Source: Phymorhynchus buccinoides
Lineage: Eukaryota > Mollusca > Gastropoda > Neogastropoda > Raphitomidae
Direction: 5' to 3'
DNA: 64,000 nt
Assembly (NCBI GenBank): GCA_017654935.2
Contig: CM065691.1
Coordinates: 29,974,264-30,038,263 of the forward strand
In this document: positions 11,412-26,726 of the stretch, piece by piece
How positions within the stretch are numbered: position 1 is the stretch's first letter
Layout of the letters: each line of letters opens with the position of its first letter
The notes under the pieces: generated by a model
What the model was told of the DNA's origin: nothing
What the model saw: only the letters and a program-made list of their open reading frames with translations
The model's database searches: none
Program-made: the position numbers and the translations under genes

Positions 11412-14400
11412 TCAAACTCTAAATTTTTAATGATGATAAACTGAGTAAGCATAAATAATTGCTTTTTTTCATCAAATCCTTTAAAATAATGACATATGAA
11501 GTGAATAAATAAACAAACTACAAAACAAACTCAAATGGTTCAAAAGTAAAGTGAGAGAGCGAGTGATCTGTTTGTTATGCATTGCCTGTCTGTCGTTTCT
11601 GACTACGACTGCCTGGTAGCAGAGGAGGCAGTTGCTATTCTAATGGGCTGGGCTAAAAAATGTTTACAGCGGATAAGCCTTGCTCAGGGTATATCCCCGC
11701 TTCCCCCCAAAGTCAGAGTGTGGCTGCCCACGTGGCGAGGTAATAAACAAAAACAGTCACACACGTAATGTTCTCATCCCTAGCTGATGCATTTGTACCA
11801 TAGTGTTCAAGTGCTTCCGCTGTTGGGATGATCCCTGGAGTCTTTTAGCCAGGGTACATCAACAACAACAACATATCCCCACTCTCTCGGCCAAAAAGGA
11901 TTTGAGGACAGCTGGCACTGGGGAAGGTCCCCAAAGGCCAACCAATCTCTTTGGCTACGTCAGTAGAGCCAGTGCAAATGCCCCCTAGTGTCAGAGTCAT
12001 AGTCTTCCACAGAAGACTAAGCTGAGCCACGATATTCCAGTACCGTTGAAAATAATATTTTGTGCAGTTCTTGTTTACTACTGGCAAAGACTGTATAGGG
12101 GAAGATAAGCATCCGGTCTCTTTTCCCTATATGAGTAGTGAGGACAGAAACACTGGTTATGTCCCTTTTAAACAGGACACATTTTACACGTTGATAGGCC
12201 AGTTGAATTCTCCGTTCAAGTTCCAGTCTGAGTTTTTGGATAGCCTGCACTGTGAAATGTGTACTGTCGCCACTAACGATAACTCTATCAGCCCGGTTCG
12301 CCGAGCTCTTTAGTCCATCTTACCCTTTTAGAATATCTTTGCTACTGGCCCTTACTGCAAGCCAATGATAACCAGTGATAAAAGCCTACACAGTCGTGAA
12401 TAAAGGGCCCATTCAATCAATCAATCAATATTTTTATTGTCCATTTTACAGGAAATTCTTTTTGCAGCGATAAAACAATCAACAAAACAACACAATAAAG
12501 ACAGAAACATAGTATGTGGAAAAGCCAAACATTTTTTTAAATGCGACTATTTTATTTTAACCACCGTGCACACATACAATTCTTGGTCACACACACCATG
12601 ATAATCCCATCATATTCCATCGCAAACATGCCATATTTCACCCATACACAGTACAGTGGAACCTCCCTTATAAGACCTCCCATTATAAGACTCCCTCCCA
12701 CATAAGACCTACTTCTCTGAGACATTGCCCTTCTTTGTAAGTATTAAAATTACCTCCCTTATAAGACCCCTCCCTTATAAGACCTCATTTTGGTTGATTT
12801 TTGAAGTCTAACTTTATTGAAAAGAAATATTAACTTCATTTAAACAAATTTAAAGAACTGTTCCATATTGTTCTTTATAACCGAGAGGACGTAAAACATA
12901 AACATTCATGATTTTTGAAGGTGTTATAAGGGAGGTTCCACTGTATATAGTTTCAAACAAACAACTAAAACTTACTGTCATCTGTCTTGGTCTTTGGGGC
13001 ATGGTAAATCTGCACAAAGAACCAAACACAGCCTTAACCCTCTTGCATTCATTCCGCCCTAAACCGGCCAGCCGGAAGTTGCCTCTGTGTAGTCAACAAA
13101 ACCACCCATAGATAGCTACCCCCCACTCTGAGACCCCCTCTGATGGCATTTTCATCACACACTAAGTTCTGGCTTGTTATACACACACTATAAAGAAGCT
13201 TCTCATTTGCAATGATGTGATAGTAACTGTATGGTACTCTGTGTGCTTCAAAAGACAGATTTTCCCGAAAATGTGTGACAGAATCTGAATACTAGACACA
13301 CACAAATTCTGTAACAAATGCAAATGCAAGAAGGTTAAAGCTTCAATAGTAAAAAAAACCCACATTGATGCAACTCACATTCAGGAAAAGACATTAAACA
13401 ATTTCATAGTGTGCATGAGAATGATGAATTTCATTTAAAAAGAGTAAAGAAAACAAAGAAAAACATGTTGATAAGTAAACATATTACAAAATAAGTCTTA
13501 GACTTAAGTGTTTCTACTCATGTCTAAAGGGGGGGAGAGAGAGGGAGATAGACAGAAAGAGAGAGAGAACACACACACATACACTTTACACTGGGTTTGT
13601 GTGACTGAAATTGAAATTATGAAGAGGGAAGGAACTTTTTGAACAGATGAGTTTTAAGGCCAGACTTGAATGCAGACAGAGACAGAGCGGACCGGAGATG
13701 GAAAGGGAGCGAGTTCCAGATGGTGGGTGCTTGATAGCTGAAAGAGCGATGACCAAGGGAAGGTATAATAAGTCAATAGAGTTATCTCCCTAAAGACGCC
13801 AGAAGAATGAATAAAAAATTGTGTCTTACATCCTCTCGGTCAGGAACAGACACATATGGGACATTTGTAAATACAAAGATGGTGGGAACGATACTGGAGG
13901 CCATGCCCGGAGGCAGTGCAACACCAGTAAAGTCCAGAATTTCTAACAATACAGATAAGTCTAGCAGTAACCACGCCTCGGTTTAACCTCATCGGCTATG
14001 GTACCGCCATGGAATTAAGGCGCCAGAAGAGCTAGTTATGTGAGAGTAAAGGTATAAGACGTCAATGAGTATCCACTTTCCTAGAGAACATCAGTTGGTA
14101 GTGGTACTCACTGGTTCCCTGCCATCCATGGCATCCAGCCACAGTCTCCTGTCATCTTCTGACAGAGCCTGGAAGGTCATTGTCCCCTGCCTGAACAAAT
14201 AGAAAAACAGCTACGCACACGGCATTCTACAAGAACCACTGAATGTAATGAAGAAGTGGTAGCATTTGAAAGCAAAGGAATATCAGACAAAGCACTGCAA
14301 ATAACTCCTATAAGCTGGAAATTAAACGCAAGATGTGTACACGTGAAATGGTAAAATTTATTTGATCGCTAATAAAATATAGTCACGCTGTTCTCCTAAA

Positions 14401-15295
14401 GTAGCTAAGGTTACGAGAAGAGAAAAAAAACTTGTTTACATTCGATTCTGATATGTACAACACCAAAACAAGGAAAACATGGGACGAAAAAGCTTCATCT
14501 TACCTTGAAATCATCCAGGAATAGTTATATAATCTGTATATGAGAACTCACTTCAAACTGACACAAACAAAAAACTGATTTGGTACCAGAATTCCAACGC
14601 GCTTACGTGGGAAATCCCGATCGCCTTTTCCACATTCCAGAACGACATTCCTTCACGTACACACACTATCGAGTGCGAACTAGCAGCGATAATCTTGCCA
14701 AGATATCCCGAAAACTTATCGTAGAGGTTGCTTCCCTTAGAGCACAGAGAAAGAAGGTAAGGAATTCTGTAAAGTCAGGTCTGACGAATACGTCTCCATG
14801 TTTGGATTTTGGATACGACGTATGCGAGTGATCCGTCAGCAGGAAAGGGAATTCCCGTCACTCGGATACGTCTTATCCATTTAGAAAAGGTTATACCATC
14901 AAACAATGGTTACTGAAGATGAGTAATTAGAGCATTATTTTAAATTTTGAAGAGTAGTAGAGGTCCAAATTGAGTAGAATAGTACTCGAAAAGAGTAGAA
15001 TAAACAGGTCTGCCAAACCAAGACACTGCTAAATAGCTGAAAGTCTAAACTGATAAGTGTTGTCAGTCACACTTGCAGGCTAAAAACTTTCATAAAACGT
15101 GTATGGTCGCAGTTGTGTATTAAGGCATCAGCCTGCAGTCTCTCTTACCTTTCTTTAACAGTAAGGTCAAAGCAGAACCGCCGCTCTATTGTCTCTGATG
15201 CCCTCCTGCAATGATAAGCATACAAATCATTGTAGCCGCATTAACTGATTTTGTTTACAGTTCAAACCCGGAAAACAATTATCCAAAAAGGAACC

Positions 15296-15333
<38 letters not shown>

Positions 15334-18300
15334 TATGGAATTTATTTCATTAGTGATGACAGGGACAAAATGATGGGTGAATGTGAAACACATACATGGT
15401 AACATGGGTACAGGAAAGACGAAATACACATTTAACACACCTCTTATATTGATTTTTGTAATGCATAAATGCACAAAAATGTGTTGTATAAATAATGAAA
15501 CAGGGTAAGGGATGGGAGGGTGTGAAAGGGAGTAAAAATCAAAGATGATTGGAGACAAAAATCTAAGATGACTAGAAACAAATGAAACAAATGTCTTTTT
15601 TAGCCGTCTTTTGAGTCCTGAGTTTGTTCTTCTGCGTCTCTCACTTGGATGAGTACTAACTGGAGGGGTTTGAAAAAGAAATACCTTACCATTCTTTCTT
15701 TTTCAGAATATTTTCTCGTCGTTGTAACCAGAGAGAAGAATAGCAAGCGCTCAGTCAATTTCAAGACAATAACGGCAGAGGTATTGGGAAAAGGATATTA
15801 CTGTATTTTACGGACTATAAGGCGATATGTTTTTCCTAGACTGAGACCCCCGCGCCTTATAATGTGACTGATAATATAGTAAAAAACTATAATAGCAAAA
15901 TCTGAATTATGTGTAAAATTGGAGAGGTGCGCCTTATAATCAGATGCGCCTTGTAGTCCGTAAAATATGGTAAGTGACATGTACAGAATCTACACACAAA
16001 AAGTCAAGCACTTGTTTTCCATGAAGATAACAATCAAGGAAAAGAGAGTACTGAATGTGAGAAACAAAGTTTGCTTCCTACCTGACGCAGGACTCAAGCG
16101 TGCACAGCTCCGGTTCACTCTGAAATCAATGCAAGCAACATTGACACTTCTCTCCATCTCTAAATATAGCAATGATAATTGACCCACTTTTCTCTCTCTG
16201 TTTATCTCCTAATTTATATGTCTTATTGTCTTCCTGCTGTCCTAATGATTCGTTACTGTTGAGGGCTATTCGCAAGGAACCTTTCGTAACCTTTTTGACA
16301 ATACGCAGTACTCTCTATTGTCGTTATTTTATGGCTGGATATCGGTCATCGTCATTTCCTATTTCAAGAAAGGTTCAGCCGCCATCTTGGGGTAGCATCC
16401 AAGTAGTGAGTAATAGTTGGACGATACCCCAAGATGATGACTGGGCACTTTTTAGTTCTTGAAAAAGGAAATGACAATGACTGATATCCGGCCATTTACA
16501 GATATTGGAAGCACACAAGTCATCATTTTGTTAAGGCACACCACAAATAGTAACTTAGTGAAGATACAAATGTCCGTCAACAGCAACTAGATGTACAAAG
16601 TAAACGTATGTAGCAACAAAATTTCCTTTCAGTTATATTTTCTACAATACTGAATGTGAAAAATCGGATATGATTTTGCATGGACAAATAACAGCGTACT
16701 AGATTAGCATACTACCGGGAATTTGCATCGGAAAAACAAAAATATAATACTACTATGAGAAGGACACCACAGGTCTACAATCATGTTCACACAGGTCTGT
16801 ACAACCCAGGGAAAATGGTACAAAATCCAGAGTATTGTTGTACACAAAACTAGCTACAATGCATTGACAACAGCACAACTACAGTAAATAGGAAAGGATC
16901 TAAAACACACATTTTCGCCTTGGCTTAAGGCTGTGTCAGACCAATTAACATAGGATAGAACACCAAGGCTACATCAAAATGTTGTTATGTTCTGCATAGT
17001 TATGCAGGGATTGTCTTTAGCCATGACAAGCTCCTAGCATAACATCATCTCCAAAATCCTCCGAAGTCGGAGTGTGGTTGCTCACGTGGTGGGGTAATCA
17101 AAAACGGTCACACACGTAATGTTCTTATCCCTAGCTGGTGCATTTGTACCATTATGTTCAAGTGCTTCGGCTGTTGGAATGATTCCTGGAGTCTTTTAGC
17201 CAGGGTACGAAAACAACAACAACAAAACACATATTTAGAGGATGATAAAACTGCCAGACCCCCTTTGCAGCTGAACAGTTACGGATGAGAGTTGAAAAAC
17301 ACAAATGGTCATGTTCAGAAGAGGATAATATTCCAGGGAAATGCAAACCTTTGTTGAATAGGTGAGTACAAGTCATACTCAAAGGCATGGACTCATGCTA
17401 GGACCAAAAAAAAATCTTTTACTTGTGGATGGGTTCAGAAACATGCTTTAAAACTGCACAGTATAAATCTATGATATATGGGTACAACGCGATTAAAATA
17501 AACATCAAAGCATTTCTTTTTATGAACTCTTTTGAGGGAAAATGTGTGTGTGGACATACAAATTACTGCGCAAAAAAAATCCATGCTTAAAAAGATCCAG
17601 GATGATATGGTTAACTGATTTACACTGATTTGATGTTTACACTGACTGCCAAACTCAATGAAGGCATTTCATGCAAAAAGTGGCTTTCTATGAACAATAC
17701 TTTTCTATGAACAATACTGTACTAATTGCAGGATATGTTTCATGCCAATGTTTAACTTTAAGTAACTATGCTGAATACTGATTTAATAATTTTAACTATC
17801 TCAAGTTCACAAACATTTTTATTTTTTGGTGTTATCTCAGACTAATGTTTAGTGGTGCTTGTTCACTCACTGAAAGCTGTACTTACAACAGAAAGTTCAT
17901 TCTTTTCTAACCGTACAACACAGAACTTCATCGATTTTACAAAGGGAACATACTTTTCGCCACAGAGGACAAAATTCCAGTATATGAGGCTGTGTCAGAC
18001 CAGTTGACATAAGCTAGAACGCGAAGGCTACATCAAAATGTTGCTATGCTCTGAATGGTTGTGCGGGGATTGTCTTAAGCCATGATAAGCTCCCAGCATA
18101 ACATCATCAGTCTAAAATCCCCCGAAGACGGAGTGTGGCTGCCTACATGGTGGGGTAATCAAACGGTCACACACGTAATGTTCTCATCCCTAGCTGGTGC
18201 ATTTGTACTGAATTGTTCAAGTGCTCTGGCTGTTGGGATGATCCCTGGAGTCGTTAAGCCAGGGAACAACAACAACAAATAAACAGGGAAATTAACTAAG

Positions 18301-21300
18301 GGCTCACAAATGATTGATTATGTGCAACAAGAGGATAACAAGTACAATATGGAATGGGAAAGAGATTGCCGTGTACTGTACAGATCACAATTCCAACAAT
18401 ATTTGATAGCTTACACAGTATTCGTGGCGAAGTGACACTCAGCACTGGTAACGGCCAACATCAAACAACTGAGAAGCTATGACTCATACTCCAGTAATAG
18501 ACGATTTTCGGAAAAAAAAGTTGGGGAGAGCACTTCGTAAAAATTAGAGTTAATTACCTCGACTTACTCGGTCAAAACCATAGCAACAATGGCGGCATGG
18601 CGGCGAAGCTTGAAACCACAGGATGCGAGTCAGCGACTTGCAAACATTTTTTTTTAGAAAAATGATCCGCAAACTGATAGAACTTGCAAAATGTGACGTA
18701 AAAATATAAATTACATCAAATTTAGAATGACGCACGGTGTTCTAAGTGATGTAAGTCTACTCAAACACACGAGGCGAGAGCTGGGGATCTACCTGATGGT
18801 AGAGTAGCTTCCCCTGTTTGACTGATTGAATTAGGCAAGATCATTCCCACACACCATGAAATTACTCCCCTTAATTATTTCCGAAACAATTCCTATTAAT
18901 ACAAGTGGATATCTTACATTTAAAAAAATGACAAAAAGCAAATACTACTTAATTGACAATGTATAAACCACATGAGCCATAAATGATAGTACTTACAGAA
19001 AGTCTGGCCATCTGTTGTTTTTAGGTAAGCATGGAAATCATTCATAGCATTATTTAGTTTTTTTCTTTCATCGTTTTAAACATCACCAAGAAAAATTCAA
19101 ATCATATGTTTGTCTTGCAACAAAGAATAAATAAAGACTATTCTTCACATCTTTTTCAAGACAATTTCCTGGTAATAGCAATGGAATAAAATGTCTTTTA
19201 CTTTTTTTTTCTCAAACATATCAAAAGCTCCAATGTGCTTCAGCAACACATTTTTTACACTTATGTACTCGCTTGAAAGAAAGCAAAGTCCATAAAACCC
19301 CTTCAATTCCAACATGAGTTCTGGGATCCTCTGTCAATAGGCTTTAACTTAAAGAGAGTCTAATCTATGCACAATGCTATCAGACAGTACTTTCAAGACT
19401 TATGCAGTATTGAAAACATTTTAAACATGATATCATACTAACTGCAAGTCATTTGCTAGCTTGCAAAAAAAAGGAAAAAGGGTCTTTGTTCACCATACAT
19501 TGTCCTTCCCTGAAATTTATTGTCTGAATCCCATCTTTTCCCTGACATAAAATTATTTTCTTAATTTTTTTATATTGACTTTTTGCTGACATCTGAGAAT
19601 TCCCTGGAGAGATGGAGCCTGCCAAACCTTATGTCCTAAAACTCCTATACAACTCCAAAGAAAACATCCACTATCAAACAATGCTATGAAGCTGTCAAGC
19701 TATCAGTTTGTATCTATATTATCCTTTTACTGTTCAACTGCCTGTGTGCATGCAGATTAGGGTCATAATCATCAATCAGACTACTTGTCAGCACTTCACC
19801 AAAACAAGCCTACTAAAACCATATTCTCCACAACTGAATGGCTCAGAAAATAGTAAAACACTTTTAGAAATCTCTCCAAGACAACAAAAACAAATTCATT
19901 GTTCTCTCCCTTTTGTGAAGTCACCACTCCCCCCACCCTCACCCTTCCCCTCCTAAAAAAAAGAAAATATTTATGATAATCTAACAGAACTAGCAGTATC
20001 AGCTCTGTAAGCTCTTCATAATCTCTGCAAAGTTTGGAAAACTAGGCAGACAATGGGTTATATTTTTATAATACAAATTATGTAAAACTTCTACAGAAAA
20101 ATGTTTACTTTTTTTAGACTTACCACTTTGCCACCGATCTGATTTACATTAAAAAACAACAACAGCAAAAAAAACCCATGCACACACATTTATAGAAAAT
20201 ATGTACTCTGAGACTTACCACTTTGCCACCAATTTGATTGTACAGTATCATGTAGAAGGCTTTGGTATCCTTCTTGTACTGGCAATAAAACTTGGTCCAA
20301 GTCGTGCTCAGGGCCTCTGTTGTCGAAAGGACAGAAATAAAAATTGAAATAAAGACAATTTAAAGATACTTCACAAATGCATGCCTTGCTCTTTGGCTTC
20401 AACTTGGTTGTATCATTTACGCATTGGACTGTAGAGGGGGAAGTGTTTTTTATTTTGTTTTATTTTGCTCCTTTTGTTGCCTGCTCCTTTTGCTATATTT
20501 GCTGTTTGCTGTTTTCTTGTTTGTCTATGTGGATAAAGGCGCATTCGCCGAAATATCCAGTAGTTTTGCTTTGTCTCTTGTGAAAAAAATAATGTCACTT
20601 TACACTTGTCATGTAGTTGTTTGTTTGTTGTATGCTCCAGTGACGTTGCAGTCTGTTTCAGTTTTTTGTTACTATTCACAAATATGTAGACACACAAAAA
20701 CACACACGCACAATTTACACACACACACATGTACAGGGGTGATAGTGGGAGTAGGTCCCTAAACATGAAGCTAGAATTCTTCAAAACCTGAAATGAAAGA
20801 TTGTGAAAACCAAAAACATGAAACCTAAAACTTAATTTCCTAAACATATGTTGAGCAGGGGGTGGCTAGATTAAAAACCTCGAACCCGAAAGACTTTTTT
20901 TTTGTCATCTCTTATTTTAGAAGTAGACAATTACATCACAACCTCCAAACAGGAATATTCGTAATCAATTAAACTTTTGTTGTTACCCAAAAACTGAACT
21001 CCAAAAACAGGAAGCCACAAGTTATGGCACTCCCAAAAATGGAAGCCAAAAGTTTTGGCACCCCGAAAAAACGAATTTCCGTCTTGTAGAAATGGAAGTT
21101 CAGTTTAACGTTGCGTATCGGCTTTCGCCATGTACGACGGGCTGAACAAACCAACCAGGGTATAAACAAAAATTTATGTTCCTGAATCACTGTCTTAGCC
21201 AAAAGGCCGAGAAGCGATCAGAATTAAATTCTTGTAGAAAGTCAGTACCCTTACATATATACAGAGAGAGAGAGGCACAGACACAAACGCTTACTTTTTT

Positions 21301-21644
21301 CAAGGAGGTAGAGATATCCTTGTCTGGTGAAGCCTTTTGTTGTGCTGAACTGGTCCATGGGTTTCTTAACACACAAAATAAATTAATCACACTTTAAATG
21401 TATGATAGATGGTGACCTTTAGAGAATAATTAACATGCACACAACTCTGAGCAAAAATGGTGCGAAAATCAAACTGCATAGGCATCAGAGAATCAGAGAG
21501 TAACAAAAACATTACTGCTAATCTAAAGTTAAAGGTGTGTGTGTGTGTGTGTGTGTATGTGTTTTGTGTTGTGTTGTGTTGTGTTGTGTTGTGTTGTGTT
21601 GTGTTGTGTTGTGCTGCGCTGCGCTGCGCTGCGCTGCGCTGCGC

Positions 21645-21685
<41 letters not shown>

Positions 21686-24600
21686 GTGCGTGTGTGTGTG
21701 TCTGTCTATCTGTCTGTAAGTGGGTGGGGGGATATTCCTGTCTGATGTAAATTTATGTGACTATCTGTAACTTGTTTTAGGTAATTTATTTCCTCTTTTT
21801 AAAAAAAAACCCACAACATATACAGCATACATTTATCAATCATGCAAACACAGCCTTAACTTGAATGCACAAATAAAAATCAGTTTGCTAAAGACAACAT
21901 TCTATGTGATCATGACACATTTGTTTTATGTGCACCATAACAGCATGACACATAATTCAAGCAAAACTATCCACCACATCATAGCACGTAACCAGAATAA
22001 TTAATATGTTTAAAATTGCTGATTTCAAGCATATTCTTTTTAACAGAAACACAATAACAGAAAATGAAGTCTTGTAAAGGTGGAGCAACATAGAAAACAC
22101 AAACCCTCAGAAAAATAAAATGATAAATATTATTTTTAAAGTAGAGCTGAGGAGTAAGAACATTCTTGATTTAAAAACAAAACAAAAAACATTAAAACAC
22201 ACTAGCAAAATCATAGTGAAGGTTTACTTGTCCTACGGTTAATCACCCTTATGTCTAAACATAAATTTGTGCTAGCCATTGAAAGAAAAATAAACCAAAA
22301 AGAGCACCTTTTAAAGGCATTTCAGATACTCTAAACAAATGAAACAGTCACCATGCAAAACCAAAGCATATGACATAATTATCGTCGGTGAAATTCAAAA
22401 ACCTCGTATCTCGATTTATTTTTTTGTTTTGTTAGATACATAATTAGCTCTCTAATTCTTCCCGCCACCTTCCACCAAAAGCTTGTATCTCTAACGACTT
22501 TCTATCTGGGGCAAATGAGGTTGTGAAAATAGAAGAAAAAACAAATTTTTTTAAAAGTAATTTTAACGAAATGCAGGACTAAACTCACAATGTCTTGAAC
22601 AACATATTCATCATACTCATAGTTAATCAATTGTTGTCAACGCGGTTAATTTTAAAGTTTTTTTTTCATTTTTCTCAAAACTACCAAAATTGAGATACAA
22701 GGTTTTTGAATTTCACCGATGCTTTGGTTTTGCATGGTGACTGTTGCTTATGAGCACAAAGAACCCTAATTACCCCCCTTTTGGTTTTTCTTGTTCTTTA
22801 CTCAATCATTTTATCTGTAGTTATTGGAAGGGATAAAATGAAAAGCAGGAAGGGCAAAGTTCCGGCAGGCCACCTTGGTGGGATCATGGGGCGCAGTGGT
22901 TTGTAGGGATGGGGGGAGGGGGGGTACGAAGCCCCCACAGCTGCAGCTGAAGTGCTTTGGGGTATATTTTTACTAATGAAATGAGAGCATTTAGAGCCAG
23001 CTTTCATTTCTTAAACAATAAAATGTAAAACAATTCTCATTCCAGAACAACTATTCTTCAATAAAGTATTGCAAATTCTTGATTTCAGAAAAACTAACAA
23101 AGCTAAAATCAGGATTCCTGCTTTTTTTGCCATGTGGTTTCATCTATACTATTGAGATTTTAGTTTTCTTACCTTCAAAGACATTGAACTAAAAGACAAA
23201 ATACACACACAGGAAATAATACACAGAGGATTTGAATTTATTTTTTTTAACGGTTTTAAATGGTCTTAAATGCTACTCAGAAGACAAAGAAAAGGGAAAA
23301 TAAACGACAGTTTGACATTAAAATAATAAACCAACGTAACTAACACAAATTCACACACACACACAGACGATAAAAAAAGCTGTCAAGCTTATTCCTTTAT
23401 CCTCAATAAAGATTGTTTTGACTTGACGCACACAGTCACACACAGAATTGATTTTTCTTTTTCAAAGATTTCAACAGACCAAGATTCAAGGCAAAACAAA
23501 CAAAATATCAACAAAAGAACAACATAATGCTCCAGTTAACAACTCAGGAAATACCAGTAAACAACTAAGGAGATCCCCAAACAACAAGTAAAGCAAAACG
23601 AATGAGCACTGGGAAACCGTCCCATCAATTCTACTATAATTTTAGGACTACAAGGCATCGAAAACACAGTACCGTAAATTTCGTGTTATAAGGCGATATT
23701 TTTTTCTCCAATTTCTACCTATGCGCCTAATAAACGAGGGTGCCGTATTAGTGAACAAAATCATGAGAAGAGAGGCAACGATTGCCGTGTTCAGTACAGT
23801 CTACTGGGAGTCAAGACATCGAAAGTGGTCACAAGTCGCCGATACGACGAATACTCACGTTAAAATGCTTCAAAATCCCTATTATCGTCCGAGATACCGT
23901 CCAACAGATACCATAACCCTTCATTGGATGCAAAAAGCATCGCTATAGAACTTAAAATGCCATAATTCTATCAGTTTTCACGAAGAATTGTTTAAACACA
24001 ACTGCAGGAAGCAGCTCAAACGGAAGTTTGATTATTTGAAAGGGGAGCCAACTCTCGTTTATGACACATGGCGGTCGGTAAGCGTTTACAGGACGCGTAC
24101 AGGCTTCAAAGTTTACTTACAAATTTTTCTTGAAAATTGCCCTATTCGCCTTATACACAGCAGCGCCTAATGATCCAAAAAATACGGAATATTGCAAATC
24201 AGTTCAAGATGGCTTCACTCTTCTTCAGTCTTAAAGCTATCAGACCTTAAAAAAAGAAATGTGTCTTGATTAGGAGGAAATGATCAGTTATCAACACTTT
24301 TTGCTTCTTTTATTTTCTGCACACATGTGCCTTTCTCATGAAATTTTACATGAGCAAAAACAAACATGTACATCTTTTCAAAGAAAACACTTTCTTATTC
24401 ATCCTTTCTATTTTCTAAATGGAAAATTAAAAAATGTTGTCATCAAGTCTAATAGTAATACTGATACTTTTGTTACTTACCGATACTTTTGTTACTTGTG
24501 TCATTTTTATCCAAATGCTCGGATAAAGATTTTTTGACTAAAATTGAAATGGCACAATCGATTTCATGACCACAAAGACATCTGTCACTGTCGGTCACCA

Positions 24601-26688
24601 TCATAATCCGAATGAGGGTATACATGTAATAGTTAGCCAGGTATTTTTAACTGCTAATGAAGCATCCATTTCCAACTTAGATCAAATTCAGAATTGATAG
24701 CTCTCAAAGACACACAGCCCATTAAATAAGGTCTAATAAGCTCAAAGATATTTTGGCAGCCTCACCAGAGATGTTAAACCGAATACACTGAATTTATCTA
24801 CACAGAGCTTGTTTCTGATCAAGTGAGATGCCATGCCTGAGCAGAGACAAACCTTATCGCCTTGTAGTTCCTAAAACTATAGTAATTTATGCCTCACCCA
24901 AATCGCTGATGACTGCACATGAAAGGAAAGATTCCCTTTTCAGATTTATAGTATCATTTGTACATTGCATAAATTGTACTTAACTTAGCACACGAACAAT
25001 TCCGCTTTTAACTAGTAGCATTACATACTTCCCATAGTACATTAAAAAAAGAAACAACAAACAAACCCTCATAAGATACCCAAACAAATTCATGGATTAG
25101 TATTATTTCTTAAGTGAAATAGGTTTCAAAATCAGTAATGACTAGTGGTATCGTAGTTTTAATTTCTAATTTCAAAATCCCAATAGCATATAAAATTTAA
25201 AAAAAAAAAAAAAGGCCCCCAAAATATGTTAGAATGAAAATTTGTAAAACACTCACAGAACCCCGGGTCTCCAACATTTTGCTCATCAACTTTTCAGCTT
25301 GCTCCCTTGTGCACTCAAAACTTTCTCGAGTCTGCAAAAGATTTTAGGTCCAACCATCTCTGCTCAATAACAAAAACAAACAAACAAACAAAAAAGCAAC
25401 CAAAGCCAGCATTTTTATCAATTGCAGTTATGTTGAATGATGATAATATACAAAATCATAAAATCGATATTATAATTAAAAGGTATGAAATAAAGGCAGT
25501 AACAAGTCTTAAAATTCTTTTTAATATCCAAAAATACTATTACAGTAATCTGTAATCTATTTTCCAAGTTATATTTCAAGTGGTTTATAAATTTAAGTCA
25601 ACGAAATTTCAGGAGGTAGGGTGGGGGTGGGGGTGGGGGGTTGTGTGTTTGAGTAACATTGCAGTTACATAAAGCTTATTTAGTTAAAAAGGAAAGATGC
25701 ACAGTTAAGCCTTTCAGGGGACTAATCTTTAGAAAGGTCAAGACGGCAAGTTCCAGTGCTTACCCTCTGAAGTAGAAGGCGCAGATATGTATCATACTGC
25801 TTGAACTCCTCAAAACTGTCGTAACCTGCAATACAAGGCAACAAGCATGAGATTTAAGAGAAATAAACCACTATCCTTTTGCACAATTCTTCTTTAAGGG
25901 AATTGGGATATAAAAATTCACTATTGTTTGTTCAGATTCTAAAAGTCTGAATGACCTTTAACTGAAATTCAAACTTAACATAACGGAAACTTAATGAAAC
26001 TATGCCATGATGTGGCCCTCTATCAACTTTTGTCAAGACCAAGAAAATCAAGAACGAAAACAAACACAGATTGTAGAATTGTTTAAAGACCCACTAGATC
26101 ACGTGTCAAAATCACGGGTTTCACATGTTTTCCCTCTTATAGCTGGTAAGAAAGCTTGTTTTGACCAGGTTTGACTCCCATACAAATGCCCCTAAATTGA
26201 AAACGAAACATCATTTTAAAGAGAAGCCTCAATTTGAAGTTGGGGGCATTTGTATGTGGGTCACACTCACAGCTACCCAGAAAAAAACCAAGGGACTTAA
26301 TCATGGTGGGTCAGTGGGTCTTTAAAAATATTTCAGGTAACACATGAAACTTGCTCCTGCATGGGTAACAATCAAATTTTGGTGTTTTTTCCCCCGAATT
26401 AGCCCCTTCTCTGCTGGAGATATATTTAGAAATTATCTTATAAAATCGAAGAGAGACCTGCTAGACTCAATCTGAGAAAACAGTCTAGAGATATATCTTT
26501 TCTGACTTAGCTAAGACAAAAACTATCATTACAGGACCATGACATCAAAAGTTATGATGTCATCAATAACATCATACTTCCCCTAGTAGACACAGGAGCA
26601 GTATGAAACAGAAAGTAAGTTAATGGAGGTGAGAAGCTGGCAGGTTGAAGATTAAGGGGGGGGTGAGGGAGAGAGAGAGAGAGGGAGA

Positions 26689-26726
<38 letters not shown>

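Noticed and set aside
20413..20847. 144-codon minus-strand frame in the intron upstream of exon 11
   Set aside because: Low-complexity translation with no homologue recognised; the true exon 11 lies at 20219-20316 in another frame.
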